18,622 bases of DNA from JAJPJQ01 sp036522615. Its GTDB lineage: Bacteria; Desulfobacterota; Binatia; UBA9968. Shown piece by piece: positions 1 through 6,782 of this stretch (its first letter is position 1; each line of letters opens with the position of its first letter). A program made the position numbers and the translations under genes. The DNA lies in assembly GCA_036522615.1 (NCBI GenBank), contig DATDFN010000181.1:1-18622 (forward strand), given 5' to 3'. The notes beneath the pieces were generated by a model, which saw only the letters and a list, made by a program, of their open reading frames with translations, searched no databases and was not told where the DNA came from.

Positions 1-90
1 GCAACGCCGCTCGACGGCCCGTTGTCCGGGAAAAGCAGGCTGGGAAAAAAAGAGTCGCTCCGTCTCACGATGATCGTTCTAGCGGAGATA
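1..90. other. Left-edge non-coding stretch, nothing recognised
   Basis: No convincing gene is seen here. A frame stays open on the plus strand from position 22, but it runs through the zinc-ribbon gene on the other strand and has no recognisable protein content before the lipoyl domain. A run of seven A (46-52) reads as a T-run on the minus strand, downstream of the zinc-ribbon gene. The sequence before it makes only a very weak stem, so I do not call a terminator. Confidence 0.4.
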
Positions 91-300
91 TTATTCGTGC
101 TTGGCGCCGGCTTTTTCTTCCTTGATGAATTCGTGAATGAGCCGCGGCACGGCGCCGCAGCTGAAGCACCGGGGGCTTTGCGGTTTGGTGTCGTTCGGAT
201 AGCGCATGTATTTCAGGTAGAACGGCTTCTCCGTGCCCACATAATCATCGTAATAGAACGCCAGCTTGCCGCACTCGCTGCATTGAAGATACTTCGCCAT
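91..300 (-). CDS. Small zinc-ribbon protein, function unknown
   Basis: A 69-residue protein with two CxxC pairs: C7-x2-C10 near the N-terminus (CSECG) and C45-x2-C48 (CFSCG). This is the layout of a single zinc ribbon. Between them lies an aromatic-rich stretch (several Tyr and Phe), and the C-terminus is a short charged helix-like tail. There is no signal peptide or membrane segment, so it is probably cytoplasmic. The start is supported by a GGAGG element about 11 nt upstream of the ATG and by a promoter-like pair further up. Proteins of this size and pattern may bind nucleic acid or act as small regulatory or structural zinc modules, but I recognise no specific family. It diverges from the lipoyl-domain gene, with no functional link visible. 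Confidence 0.75.
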   Translation of the reverse strand: MAKYLQCSECGKLAFYYDDYVGTEKPFYLKYMRYPNDTKPQSPRCFSCGAVPRLIHEFIKEEKAGAKHE

Positions 301-326
301 GGAAAGGAACGCCTCCGGATGGCTCC

Positions 327-355
327 CTTATACCGCGCCGCGCGGCAAATTTCCA
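327..355 (-). promoter_or_regulatory. Candidate promoter of the zinc-ribbon gene
   Basis: On the minus strand, TGGAAA (355 to 350) lies 17 bp before TATAAG (332 to 327). This gives 4/6 and 5/6 matches to the sigma-70 hexamers at ideal spacing. Transcription would begin near 320, just upstream of the GGAGG ribosome site (about 312-317) and the ATG at 300. Prediction from sequence only. Confidence 0.45.
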
Positions 356-384
356 GAATAAACGTCGGCGCACGGCGATTCTCC

Positions 385-413
385 TTGCAAGCGCGCCCGG
401 GGATATTTACAAT
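385..413 (+). promoter_or_regulatory. Candidate promoter of the lipoyl-domain gene
   Basis: TTGCAA (385-390) and TACAAT (408-413) are separated by exactly 17 bp, a good sigma-70-like pair (4/6 and 5/6). Transcription would start near 420, placing the ATG at 448 or 460 within about 30-40 nt. The promoter is diverged from the zinc-ribbon promoter by about 30 bp. Confidence 0.5.
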
Positions 414-459
414 CGGCACCGCGCTCGCGTGTTTCACGCCGGCGCGCATGTTGTTGGCG

Positions 460-708
460 ATGCGAAAAGAAGTGGTTATTCCCCGCCTTGGCTCAAGCGA
501 CGAAAGCGACCTGGTGAAGGTTCTGCGCTGGATCAAACAGCCGGGTGAGCGCGTGCGAGAAGGCGAGCCCCTGCTCGAAGTCGAGACCGACAAAGTCAAC
601 GTCGAGATCGAGGCGCCGGCCGCCGGCCGGCTCGTCGAGATCCGCGCTCAGGCCGGCAGCGAGGCGCGCTTCAACGCCGTCGTGGGAATCATCGAAAGTG
701 AAGATTAG
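460..708 (+). CDS. Stand-alone lipoyl-domain protein
   Basis: An 82-residue protein that is essentially one lipoyl/biotinyl-attachment domain of the 2-oxoacid dehydrogenase E2 type. It opens with a beta strand (EVVIPRLG), and the central ETDKVNVEIEAP turn carries the lysine (K45) expected to be lipoylated. It ends at IIESED and the stop codon. The family's usual E2 protein continues into a peripheral-subunit-binding domain and a large acyltransferase domain; neither is present, and no dehydrogenase gene adjoins. It could be a free lipoyl carrier or a leftover of a broken E2 gene. I chose the ATG at 460 because the domain begins at once; the ATG at 448 (four extra residues) is equally possible. 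The frame stays open upstream to position 22, but that part overlaps the opposite-strand gene and looks non-coding. Confidence 0.8.
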   Translation: MRKEVVIPRLGSSDESDLVKVLRWIKQPGERVREGEPLLEVETDKVNVEIEAPAAGRLVEIRAQAGSEARFNAVVGIIESED

Positions 709-754
709 CCAAACGGCGGCGCCGGGGCTGTCCGCAGCGATGCTGGACGATTTC

Positions 755-786
755 GGCCGCGCGCGGCCGCGGCGCGGCCTTCTTCT
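755..786 (+). terminator. GC-rich hairpin followed by pyrimidine tract
   Basis: GGCCGCGC (755-762) and GCGCGGCC (772-779) form a perfect 8-bp stem with a 9-nt loop, followed by TTCTTCT. It sits between the lipoyl gene and the GT-C gene, so it could end the lipoyl transcript. The T-run is interrupted by C, so strength is uncertain. The loop is itself palindromic, which allows alternative folding. Confidence 0.4.
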
Positions 787-795
787 GTAAACGCT

Positions 796-2574
796 TTGCA
801 GCAGAGACATCATAGCGAGCTGCTGCACCGCACAGCGGTGATCGGCTGCCTGCTGGGAGCCGCGGCGACGATCTACCTCTTCGGCGGGCTCGCCGGCCGC
901 GTCAACCGGTTCGCGCCGAACGCGACCGCGCTCGCGGCGACACTCGCCGCCGCGGCGTTCTTCATTTATAGCTGGTGGACCTTGCGCGGCGGTACCGGCC
1001 GGCTTGGCCGATTCCTCTGGCTGCTCATCGCGGCGTGGGTTCTCGCCGACATCGTTCTCGCCCTCACACCGCCGACCGGACGCGACGAGCTGACGCACCA
1101 TCTGCTCATGCCGCGGCTCTACGTCGTCGCGGGGCGCATCTTTCACCTGCCATTCGCGGTGTATTCTTATTATCCGATGCTGCTCGACATGCTCTACACT
1201 CCGTGGATGCGCTGGGGCTGGGACCTGGCGCCGAAGATCGTGCACGGGCTCTTCGGTTTTCTCACCGCTCTGCTTCTCTACGCCTATCTAGCGCGCCGGC
1301 TGAATGCGGTCTACGGGCTCTTGGGATTTTTCTTTTATCTCTCGACGCCGGCCGTGCTGCGCCTCGGGAGCGTCGCCTACGTCGACCTCGGGCTCGTTTT
1401 CTATACGACCGCCGCGGTGCTCTGCCTCGCTCTGTATATCGAAGAGCCCGAAGCCCTACGGTGGATCGTTCTCGCCGGGCTCTCGGCCGGCTTCGCGATG
1501 GCGACCAAACCGAACGGCCTGCTCGCGGTTCTCCTGCTCGGAATGGTGTTCGCCTTCGCGCTGGCGCGGGAGAGTGGCCGCGGCTGGTCGTGGATGCCGT
1601 CGCGCCTGCTGCTCTTTGGCGCGCTGGCGCTGGCGGCGTACAGTCCATGGGCGATCAAAAACGCCTTCGCGACCGGCAATCCGCTGTTTCCGTTTTTCGG
1701 CGGGTTGCTTGGCGGCGCCACGGGCGGCGCCGACAGCGACCTGCCCGGGCTTTCCATTATCGAGATGCGTCGCCTGCTCTACGGCGAGAGTTGGCTCGAG
1801 ATCGCGCTGCTGCCGCTGCGCATCTTTTTCACCGGCCGCGACGACGACCCGCGCTACTTCGACGGCGTATTGACGCCGTTCTTGATCGTCTTTCTTCCGT
1901 GGGCGTTCGAAGGAAAGTGGGGGCGCGAGAAGCGGCTCTTTTTCGTTTTCGCGGTTTTCTACCTGCTCTACGCGATCTTCTTGGGGGGGCTGCGCATCCG
2001 CTACGTGCTGCCGATCGTGCCGCCTCTCGTCGTCCTCGCCGTCTACGGCATCCACAACATTTATCTTCGGATCGTTCGTCCGGGGTTTTTATACGCGGCG
2101 GTCGCATTCTTCGCTCTGCTTCACGGCGTCTATCTCTGGAATTATTTCCAGGACGTTGCGCCGATCGCTTACATTCTTGGACGCGAGAGCCGTACGGAGT
2201 ACCTGGAGCGGAGGCTGCCGGACTATCCGGTATTCGAGTTCGTCAACCGCTCGCTGCCGGAGAGCGCGAGAATTTATCTTCTCTTTATGGGCCGAAGAGC
2301 GTATTATTGCGAGCGCGATTATTATCACGATTTAGGCGACAACCCGGCGCTGTTGCTGCAGGCGATTCAAAAGGCTAGAAGCGGCGCCGACGTTGCGCAT
2401 GATTTCGGCCCGCGGGGGATCACGCATCTGGTCGCGCGCGAGGACCTGCTGAAGCCGTTCTTGGAAAACAATCTGACGCCCGAAGCGGCTGGGGTTTGGA
2501 ACGCCTTCGCGCGCGATCATCTGGAGCGGCTCTACCAGGACGGCCGTTACGCCGTCTACCGGCTTCATGGCTGA
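796..2574 (+). CDS. GT-C family membrane glycosyltransferase (PMT/ArnT-like)
   Basis: A 592-residue polytopic membrane protein. About 10-12 hydrophobic segments lie between residues 14 and 450, and a soluble C-terminal part of about 140 residues follows. An acidic pair (D97-E98 in GRDELTHHL) lies after the second hydrophobic segment, where GT-C enzymes carry their catalytic Asp/Glu. The repeated Tyr/Trp/Pro-rich loop after it (residues 106-142) resembles the PMT_2 / RgtA-like family. Known members transfer a sugar from a polyprenyl-phosphate donor to lipid-linked glycan, lipid A or protein on the periplasmic side. The next gene makes such donors and overlaps by 8 nt, so the two probably form one unit. 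The TTG start at 796 has no clear ribosome site; the GTG at 838 is an alternative that drops 14 residues. The acceptor is unknown. Confidence 0.85.
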   Translation: MQQRHHSELLHRTAVIGCLLGAAATIYLFGGLAGRVNRFAPNATALAATLAAAAFFIYSWWTLRGGTGRLGRFLWLLIAAWVLADIVLALTPPTGRDELTHHLLMPRLYVVAGRIFHLPFAVYSYYPMLLDMLYTPWMRWGWDLAPKIVHGLFGFLTALLLYAYLARRLNAVYGLLGFFFYLSTPAVLRLGSVAYVDLGLVFYTTAAVLCLALYIEEPEALRWIVLAGLSAGFAMATKPNGLLAVLLLGMVFAFALARESGRGWSWMPSRLLLFGALALAAYSPWAIKNAFATGNPLFPFFGGLLGGATGGADSDLPGLSIIEMRRLLYGESWLEIALLPLRIFFTGRDDDPRYFDGVLTPFLIVFLPWAFEGKWGREKRLFFVFAVFYLLYAIFLGGLRIRYVLPIVPPLVVLAVYGIHNIYLRIVRPGFLYAAVAFFALLHGVYLWNYFQDVAPIAYILGRESRTEYLERRLPDYPVFEFVNRSLPESARIYLLFMGRRAYYCERDYYHDLGDNPALLLQAIQKARSGADVAHDFGPRGITHLVAREDLLKPFLENNLTPEAAGVWNAFARDHLERLYQDGRYAVYRLHG

Positions 2575-3466
2575 GCGCCCCGATATCTCTATCGTCATTC
2601 CGGCCTTCAACGAGGCGCAGAGCCTCGGGCCGGTGCTCGAGCGCATCGCAGCGCTGGCGCTGCCGCGGGCGGAAATCGTAGTCGTCGACGACGGCTCGAC
2701 CGACGACACCGCCGAAGCGGCGCTCCGGGGCGGGGCGCACGTGGTGCGCCATCCATACAACATCGGGAATGGCGCTGCGGTGAAGAGCGGCATCCGCGCG
2801 GCGCGCGGCCGGCTCATCGTGCTGATGGACGGCGACGGCCAGCACCGGCCGGAGGATATCCCCAAGCTGCTCGCCGAGACCGATCGCCATCACATGGTCG
2901 TCGGCGCGCGCGCCAAAGGCTCCAAGCTAAGGCTACACCGTTATTTCGCCAACCACGTGTACAACCTGTTCGCGTCTTACGTCAGCAAATTCAGGATCGA
3001 GGACCTGACGTCGGGCTTCCGCGCGCTCACGCGGCGCGACGCGCTCCGCTTCATCGATCTTCTGCCCAACACCTTCTCTTATCCTTCGACACTGACGCTC
3101 GCGTTTTTGCGCTCGGGCTTGACGGTGAAATACGTCCCGATCCAGACGCTTTACCGGAGCGGCGAGAGCAAGATCAGCCTCGCCGCCGACGGCGTGCGCT
3201 TTCTCCTGATCATCACCAAAATCGCCACGCTCTTCTCGCCCTTCCGCGTCTTCCTGCCGGTGAGCGCGTTCTTCTTTTTCACCGGCGTCGGCTACTACCT
3301 TTATACCTATTTGACGCAGCATCGCTTCACGAACATGGCGGTTTTTCTCCTGACCGCTTCGGTGATCATCTTTATGATGGGTCTGGTATCGGAGCAGATC
3401 GCGCTGCTCCGGATGGAGCAGCGCTCGCCCGGGCGCGGCGAGGCCGGCGAAGAAGACGCGGCCTGA
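2567..3466 (+). CDS. DPM1-like GT2, polyprenyl-phosphate sugar synthase
   Basis: A 299-residue family 2 glycosyltransferase. The GT-A fold starts at residue 7 (ISIVIPAFNEA), with VVVDDGSTDDT at 38-48 and the DGDGQH metal-binding motif at 88-93. The RYFANHVYN and DLTSGFRA stretches (about 125-153) are typical of dolichol/undecaprenyl-phosphate mannosyltransferases. Two hydrophobic segments (about 227-247 and 257-281) anchor the C-terminus in the membrane, followed by a charged tail. The family moves a sugar from a nucleotide donor onto polyprenyl phosphate in the inner leaflet. The ATG overlaps the end of the GT-C gene by 8 nt, pointing to translational coupling and a shared pathway in which this enzyme supplies the donor its neighbour uses. 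The gene ends 2 bp from the stop of the convergent GT4 gene. Which sugar is transferred cannot be read from sequence. Confidence 0.9.
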   Translation: MAERPDISIVIPAFNEAQSLGPVLERIAALALPRAEIVVVDDGSTDDTAEAALRGGAHVVRHPYNIGNGAAVKSGIRAARGRLIVLMDGDGQHRPEDIPKLLAETDRHHMVVGARAKGSKLRLHRYFANHVYNLFASYVSKFRIEDLTSGFRALTRRDALRFIDLLPNTFSYPSTLTLAFLRSGLTVKYVPIQTLYRSGESKISLAADGVRFLLIITKIATLFSPFRVFLPVSAFFFFTGVGYYLYTYLTQHRFTNMAVFLLTASVIIFMMGLVSEQIALLRMEQRSPGRGEAGEEDAA

Positions 3467-3468
3467 CG

Positions 3469-4674
3469 CTACCCGCGGCCGATGATCCGGCGGTAAAGCG
3501 CTTCGAACTCGGCAGCGATTTTGTCCCAGCTATAGTCCTGCGCCCGCGCGGCCGCGGCGGCGCCGAGGCTTCGGCGGCGCTTTTCGTCCGGGAGAAGCGC
3601 TTCCAGCGCGTGGGTGAGCTGCCCGGCGTCGCTGGGCGCCGTCAGGACGCCTGTGTGGCCGTCTTCGACCACTTCGCCGATGCCGCCGATGCGGGTCGCG
3701 ACGACACAGCACCCGGCGGCAAACGCTTCCAAGATCACGACGCCGAGCCCTTCGGTGTCGCCGGATTCCGCCGCGATCGACGGGACTACCATTATATCCG
3801 CAGCCGCGTAGAGATCCGGCAGCTGCGCGTGGTTTATCGCGCCCCAGAAACGGATCCCGGCGCCATCGATCTCTTCTGCGCGGCGCCGGAGCGCGGCGCC
3901 CTCGTCGCCGTCGCCGACGATCCACAAATGGGTGCGCGCGCGCAACGCCGGCGGCAGCAGCGCGTAGGCTTCGACGAGATCGCGACAGCCTTTTTTCTCG
4001 ATTAGCCTGCCGACGAAGAGGATAACGAGATCGTTCTCCGCGAACTCGCGGCGCTGCCGTGCGCGGTCGCCGCCGGCGAAGCGGGCGACATCGACGCCCA
4101 TGGGAACAATGTGCGGCGCGGGCAGCGCGGCGCCCGCAGCGCCTGCGGTGGCGCGCGTGTTAGAGGTCCACGCGTCGCTGCGGCTGACGACGATCCGCTT
4201 AAGCCCGCGCGCGCCCTGGAGGGCGAAGGCGTCGGCGCCGTGCGCCGTCGCGAGAACCGGAACGCCGCAGAGATATTTCGCGGACAACGCCACGAGCCCC
4301 TGCGGCAGCAGCCAATGCGCATGAATGACGTCGGGCCGCTCGCTTCGGACAAGGCGCAGCAGCGCGGCGGTCATCGCCGCGGTGAAGAACGGAACTTCGA
4401 GCCAAAGCCAGGGCGCGCGCCGGAGATTCGGCATGATGCCGGAGCCATAGGCGAGCTTTTGCCACTTCGCAGGCAAATAGCGAAAGCGGTGCACGCGGAC
4501 GCTTCCCTCAAGCCGGACGCCGCCTGCGCTTTCGGCCGGGACGAGCACCCTGACGTCGTGGCCGCGGCGCGCCACGCTCTCGGCCAGATAGCGGAGGAAG
4601 ATCGACGCCGTGTCGTCCGCCGCCCGCGGATAGCTCGAAGCCACCATCAAAATTTTGAGACGCGTCTCGGTCAT
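3469..4674 (-). CDS. Family 4 glycosyltransferase
   Basis: A 401-residue GT4 (GT-B fold) enzyme. The N-terminal Rossmann half opens with KILMVASSYPRA and includes the acceptor-side motifs DVIHAHWLLPQG (about 115-126) and TAHGADAF (143-150). The C-terminal donor half has ILFVGRLIEKKG (218-229), IVGDGDE (252-258) and the E-x7-E nucleotide-sugar motif (E308 and E316) followed by AFAAGCCVVAT. Length and motif order are complete for the family. It is a retaining transferase that probably adds one sugar to the lipid-linked glycan at the cytoplasmic face. It is the last gene of the minus-strand glycosyltransferase operon. Its ATG lies 1 bp after the stop of the preceding gene and no ribosome site is visible, so translation is probably coupled. 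Donor and acceptor are unknown. Confidence 0.88.
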   Translation of the reverse strand: MTETRLKILMVASSYPRAADDTASIFLRYLAESVARRGHDVRVLVPAESAGGVRLEGSVRVHRFRYLPAKWQKLAYGSGIMPNLRRAPWLWLEVPFFTAAMTAALLRLVRSERPDVIHAHWLLPQGLVALSAKYLCGVPVLATAHGADAFALQGARGLKRIVVSRSDAWTSNTRATAGAAGAALPAPHIVPMGVDVARFAGGDRARQRREFAENDLVILFVGRLIEKKGCRDLVEAYALLPPALRARTHLWIVGDGDEGAALRRRAEEIDGAGIRFWGAINHAQLPDLYAAADIMVVPSIAAESGDTEGLGVVILEAFAAGCCVVATRIGGIGEVVEDGHTGVLTAPSDAGQLTHALEALLPDEKRRRSLGAAAAARAQDYSWDKIAAEFEALYRRIIGRG

Positions 4675-4675
4675 A

Positions 4676-5767
4676 CTACGATTGCGGGATGTCGAGGAAA
4701 AAACTTTCCAGGCGTGCGGCCTGCTCCGCCCAGCCGGGAGCCCGGACGCCGATCACCGCCGGGTTTTCCAGCTGCCGGCGGACGGCGCGCGCCAAGCTCT
4801 CCGGGTATTCGGGATCGAATAAGCACTCCGGATGTCCCGCAAGCAGCTCGTTCATGCTGCCGACCGCCGCGGCGACGAGCGGCGTGCCGCAGGCGAGGAT
4901 CTCGTAGGCTTTTTGTGGGAAGCTCACGCGACCCTGCGCCGAATCGCGGTAGCAGCTAACGGCGACGTCGAGCGCGCCAAACAGGAGCGGGACGCGATCC
5001 GGCGGAAGCATGCCGAAGTCGTGCACGTCGGCGCGGTGCGGAATATCGACGTCGCGGTCGCCGGCGACCGCGAGATGGATCGGACTGTCGGCGGCGAGCA
5101 TCTCGAACGCCTTTAGCAGCGTCTCGATGCCGCGGCTTTTATACAGCGCTCCGGCGGTGCCAATGATCTTGGCGTCTTTCGGGAGTCCGAGCGCTTCTTT
5201 ACACTTCTCTTTGTCAAGTTTTCGGAAAAGATCGGTGCGGACCCCGCTCTCGACGACCGTGATCGGCCCGGTGCGCCCGCCGGTCGCGACCAGATCGGCC
5301 ATGCGCCGGCTAAAACAGGAAACGCCGTCGGCGCGGCGGAGCGCGCGGTGGTAGAACGGCAGAGCACCGGCGAGCCGCGTCGCCGGAAAAGCCGCATAGT
5401 CATCGTAGAGATCGGCGACTGAGCACGCGCCGTGCCAGCGCGCGAGCCCGACGCCGAAGATCACATGAAAGGCGTCCGAGCCGGCCCATACCACGTCGGG
5501 CCGGAAGTCCTTCATCCATTTACCAGCATGCTTAAGATAAGCGCCGATATCCTTCAAATTTACGGCGAGCCACGCGACCGCCGCTTTGCCGTCGACGGCG
5601 GCATCGTCGAAACGGCCCGCTGTCCGCGCGCGGTAGCTGAGGCAGATGCCGCGCACCTCGTGTCCGCGCCTGGCGAGCTCGAGGGGCAGCTCTCTATAGC
5701 GGCCGAAGCGATCGTCCAGCAGATCTTTCGCCATGTACTGGCGCTTAGTCAGAACGAGAACGCGCAC
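4676..5767 (-). CDS. Family 4 glycosyltransferase
   Basis: A 363-residue GT-B glycosyltransferase. The GTG at 5767 is preferred because AAGGA lies 4 nt upstream and the first Rossmann strand (RVLVLTKRQ) begins at once. It also starts 8 nt after the previous stop; a longer frame from 5866 would overlap that gene. Seen features are the LARRGHEVRGI strand, DVVWAGSDAFHV and ADLYDDY in the acceptor half. The donor half has IIGTAGALYKSRG, HLAVAGDRD and a PQKAYEILACGTPLVAA motif. The last Glu of the usual E-x7-E pair is kept (KAYE), but the first is not evident, a variation found in several GT4 subfamilies. It probably acts on the same glycan as its operon partners. The sugar is unknown. Confidence 0.85.
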   Translation of the reverse strand: MRVLVLTKRQYMAKDLLDDRFGRYRELPLELARRGHEVRGICLSYRARTAGRFDDAAVDGKAAVAWLAVNLKDIGAYLKHAGKWMKDFRPDVVWAGSDAFHVIFGVGLARWHGACSVADLYDDYAAFPATRLAGALPFYHRALRRADGVSCFSRRMADLVATGGRTGPITVVESGVRTDLFRKLDKEKCKEALGLPKDAKIIGTAGALYKSRGIETLLKAFEMLAADSPIHLAVAGDRDVDIPHRADVHDFGMLPPDRVPLLFGALDVAVSCYRDSAQGRVSFPQKAYEILACGTPLVAAAVGSMNELLAGHPECLFDPEYPESLARAVRRQLENPAVIGVRAPGWAEQAARLESFFLDIPQS

Positions 5768-5775
5768 GACATCCT

Positions 5776-6777
5776 TCAAGTGCGAATGTTGAGCGCTTCG
5801 AACGGGGTCTCCGTGTCGAGGAGCGCTGCGCCGGCTTTCCGGTAGACGCGCCATGCGATGCGCCACGCGGCGGGCGTGGCGGGGAAGCTGCGGAGCGCGA
5901 CGCCGAGACAGGCGGCGAGGCCGCCGAAATCGCGACCGGAGAGGTTGAGCCCGGCGTAGCGAAGCGCCGTCAAAGACGTTCGCGCTCTAATATATCCCGG
6001 GGTGGCAAGCCTCCAGCCGATGAAGGCTTCGGCCAAATCCATGCTGCAGTCGAGCGGATCGCGTCCGGTTTTTTGCCGGCAAGCCGCCAGCCGGAAAGCG
6101 AGCTCTTGAATCGCGGTCGCGCGCGCGCGCTGCCGAAAACTCTCCTGCGTCAAGTGAATGCGGTAGTCGAGAAGGACGGCGGAGTCGTTCACGATCCTGC
6201 CGCGCTCGGCGAGGCGGAGGACCAGATCAACGTCCTCCGCGCCGTCGAGCGCGGAACGATACGGCGTCGCGACGAGGGCTTCTCTTTGAATCATGAGAGA
6301 CGGATGGATGAAACAAGTTTGCGCGAGCAGCCGGCTGCCGACGTCTTCCCACGATTCCGGCATGCTGGACAGCGCCAGGAACTTTCCCGCGGCGTTGATG
6401 AACCGCGCCTGCGTGCCGCAGCCCAGCATGACGTCGGGGCTCGCGGCGAGAAAATCTACCTGCCGCTGTAAACGCTCTGGGTGGGCGAGATCGTCGGCGT
6501 CCATGCGCGCGATCCATATTGCGGAGCTGTTTTGAATCGCCGTATTGAGCGCCGCGGATATGCCGCGGCCGCGATTCGGCAGGAGACGAAAGCGGCCGCC
6601 GAATAAACGCTCGCCGAGCGCCGCGACGTCCGCTGGCTTTTCCAGACCGTCATCGACCAGAATGACGCCGGCGGGCGCGAGAGTCTGAGCCGCGACGCTC
6701 GCAAGACTCTCCGCCAGCCACGGCGTTTCGCCGCGCGTGGGAATGACTACATCGACAGTTCGTCCATTCCGACCCAT
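5776..6777 (-). CDS. Family 2 glycosyltransferase
   Basis: A 333-residue GT-A enzyme. The ATG at 6777 is chosen because the catalytic domain (VDVVIPTRGETPWL) starts eight residues later and because it falls 5 nt after the stop of the upstream gene. A frame extending to 6870 would only add poor sequence overlapping that gene. Motifs are ILVDDG (about 39-44), NRGRGISAALN, the D93-A-D95-D96 metal site in RMDADDLAHPERL, and E181-D182 in GAEDVDLVLR. The pair spaced this way is typical of GT2 enzymes of surface-polysaccharide loci. The last 100 residues, with several Ala/Arg-rich helices, carry no recognised motif; they could help membrane association. It is the second gene of the minus-strand glycosyltransferase operon. 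Donor sugar is unknown. Confidence 0.87.
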   Translation of the reverse strand: MGRNGRTVDVVIPTRGETPWLAESLASVAAQTLAPAGVILVDDGLEKPADVAALGERLFGGRFRLLPNRGRGISAALNTAIQNSSAIWIARMDADDLAHPERLQRQVDFLAASPDVMLGCGTQARFINAAGKFLALSSMPESWEDVGSRLLAQTCFIHPSLMIQREALVATPYRSALDGAEDVDLVLRLAERGRIVNDSAVLLDYRIHLTQESFRQRARATAIQELAFRLAACRQKTGRDPLDCSMDLAEAFIGWRLATPGYIRARTSLTALRYAGLNLSGRDFGGLAACLGVALRSFPATPAAWRIAWRVYRKAGAALLDTETPFEALNIRT

Positions 6778-6782
6778 CGCGT

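Noticed and set aside
22..459. Upstream extension of the lipoyl-domain frame
   Set aside because: It runs opposite the zinc-ribbon gene and through its promoter, and its translation shows no domain content; a promoter and two ATG codons close to the lipoyl domain explain the gene better.
975..2378. A 467-codon open frame inside the GT-C gene in another plus-strand frame
   Set aside because: Its translation is Arg/Ala-rich and featureless, as expected for an alternative frame of high-GC coding DNA, while the GT-C frame has clear membrane segments and motifs.
4111..4959. 282-codon plus-strand open frame opposite the two GT4 genes
   Set aside because: It spans the junction of two real minus-strand genes and its translation is low-complexity and rich in Arg, Ala and Gly.
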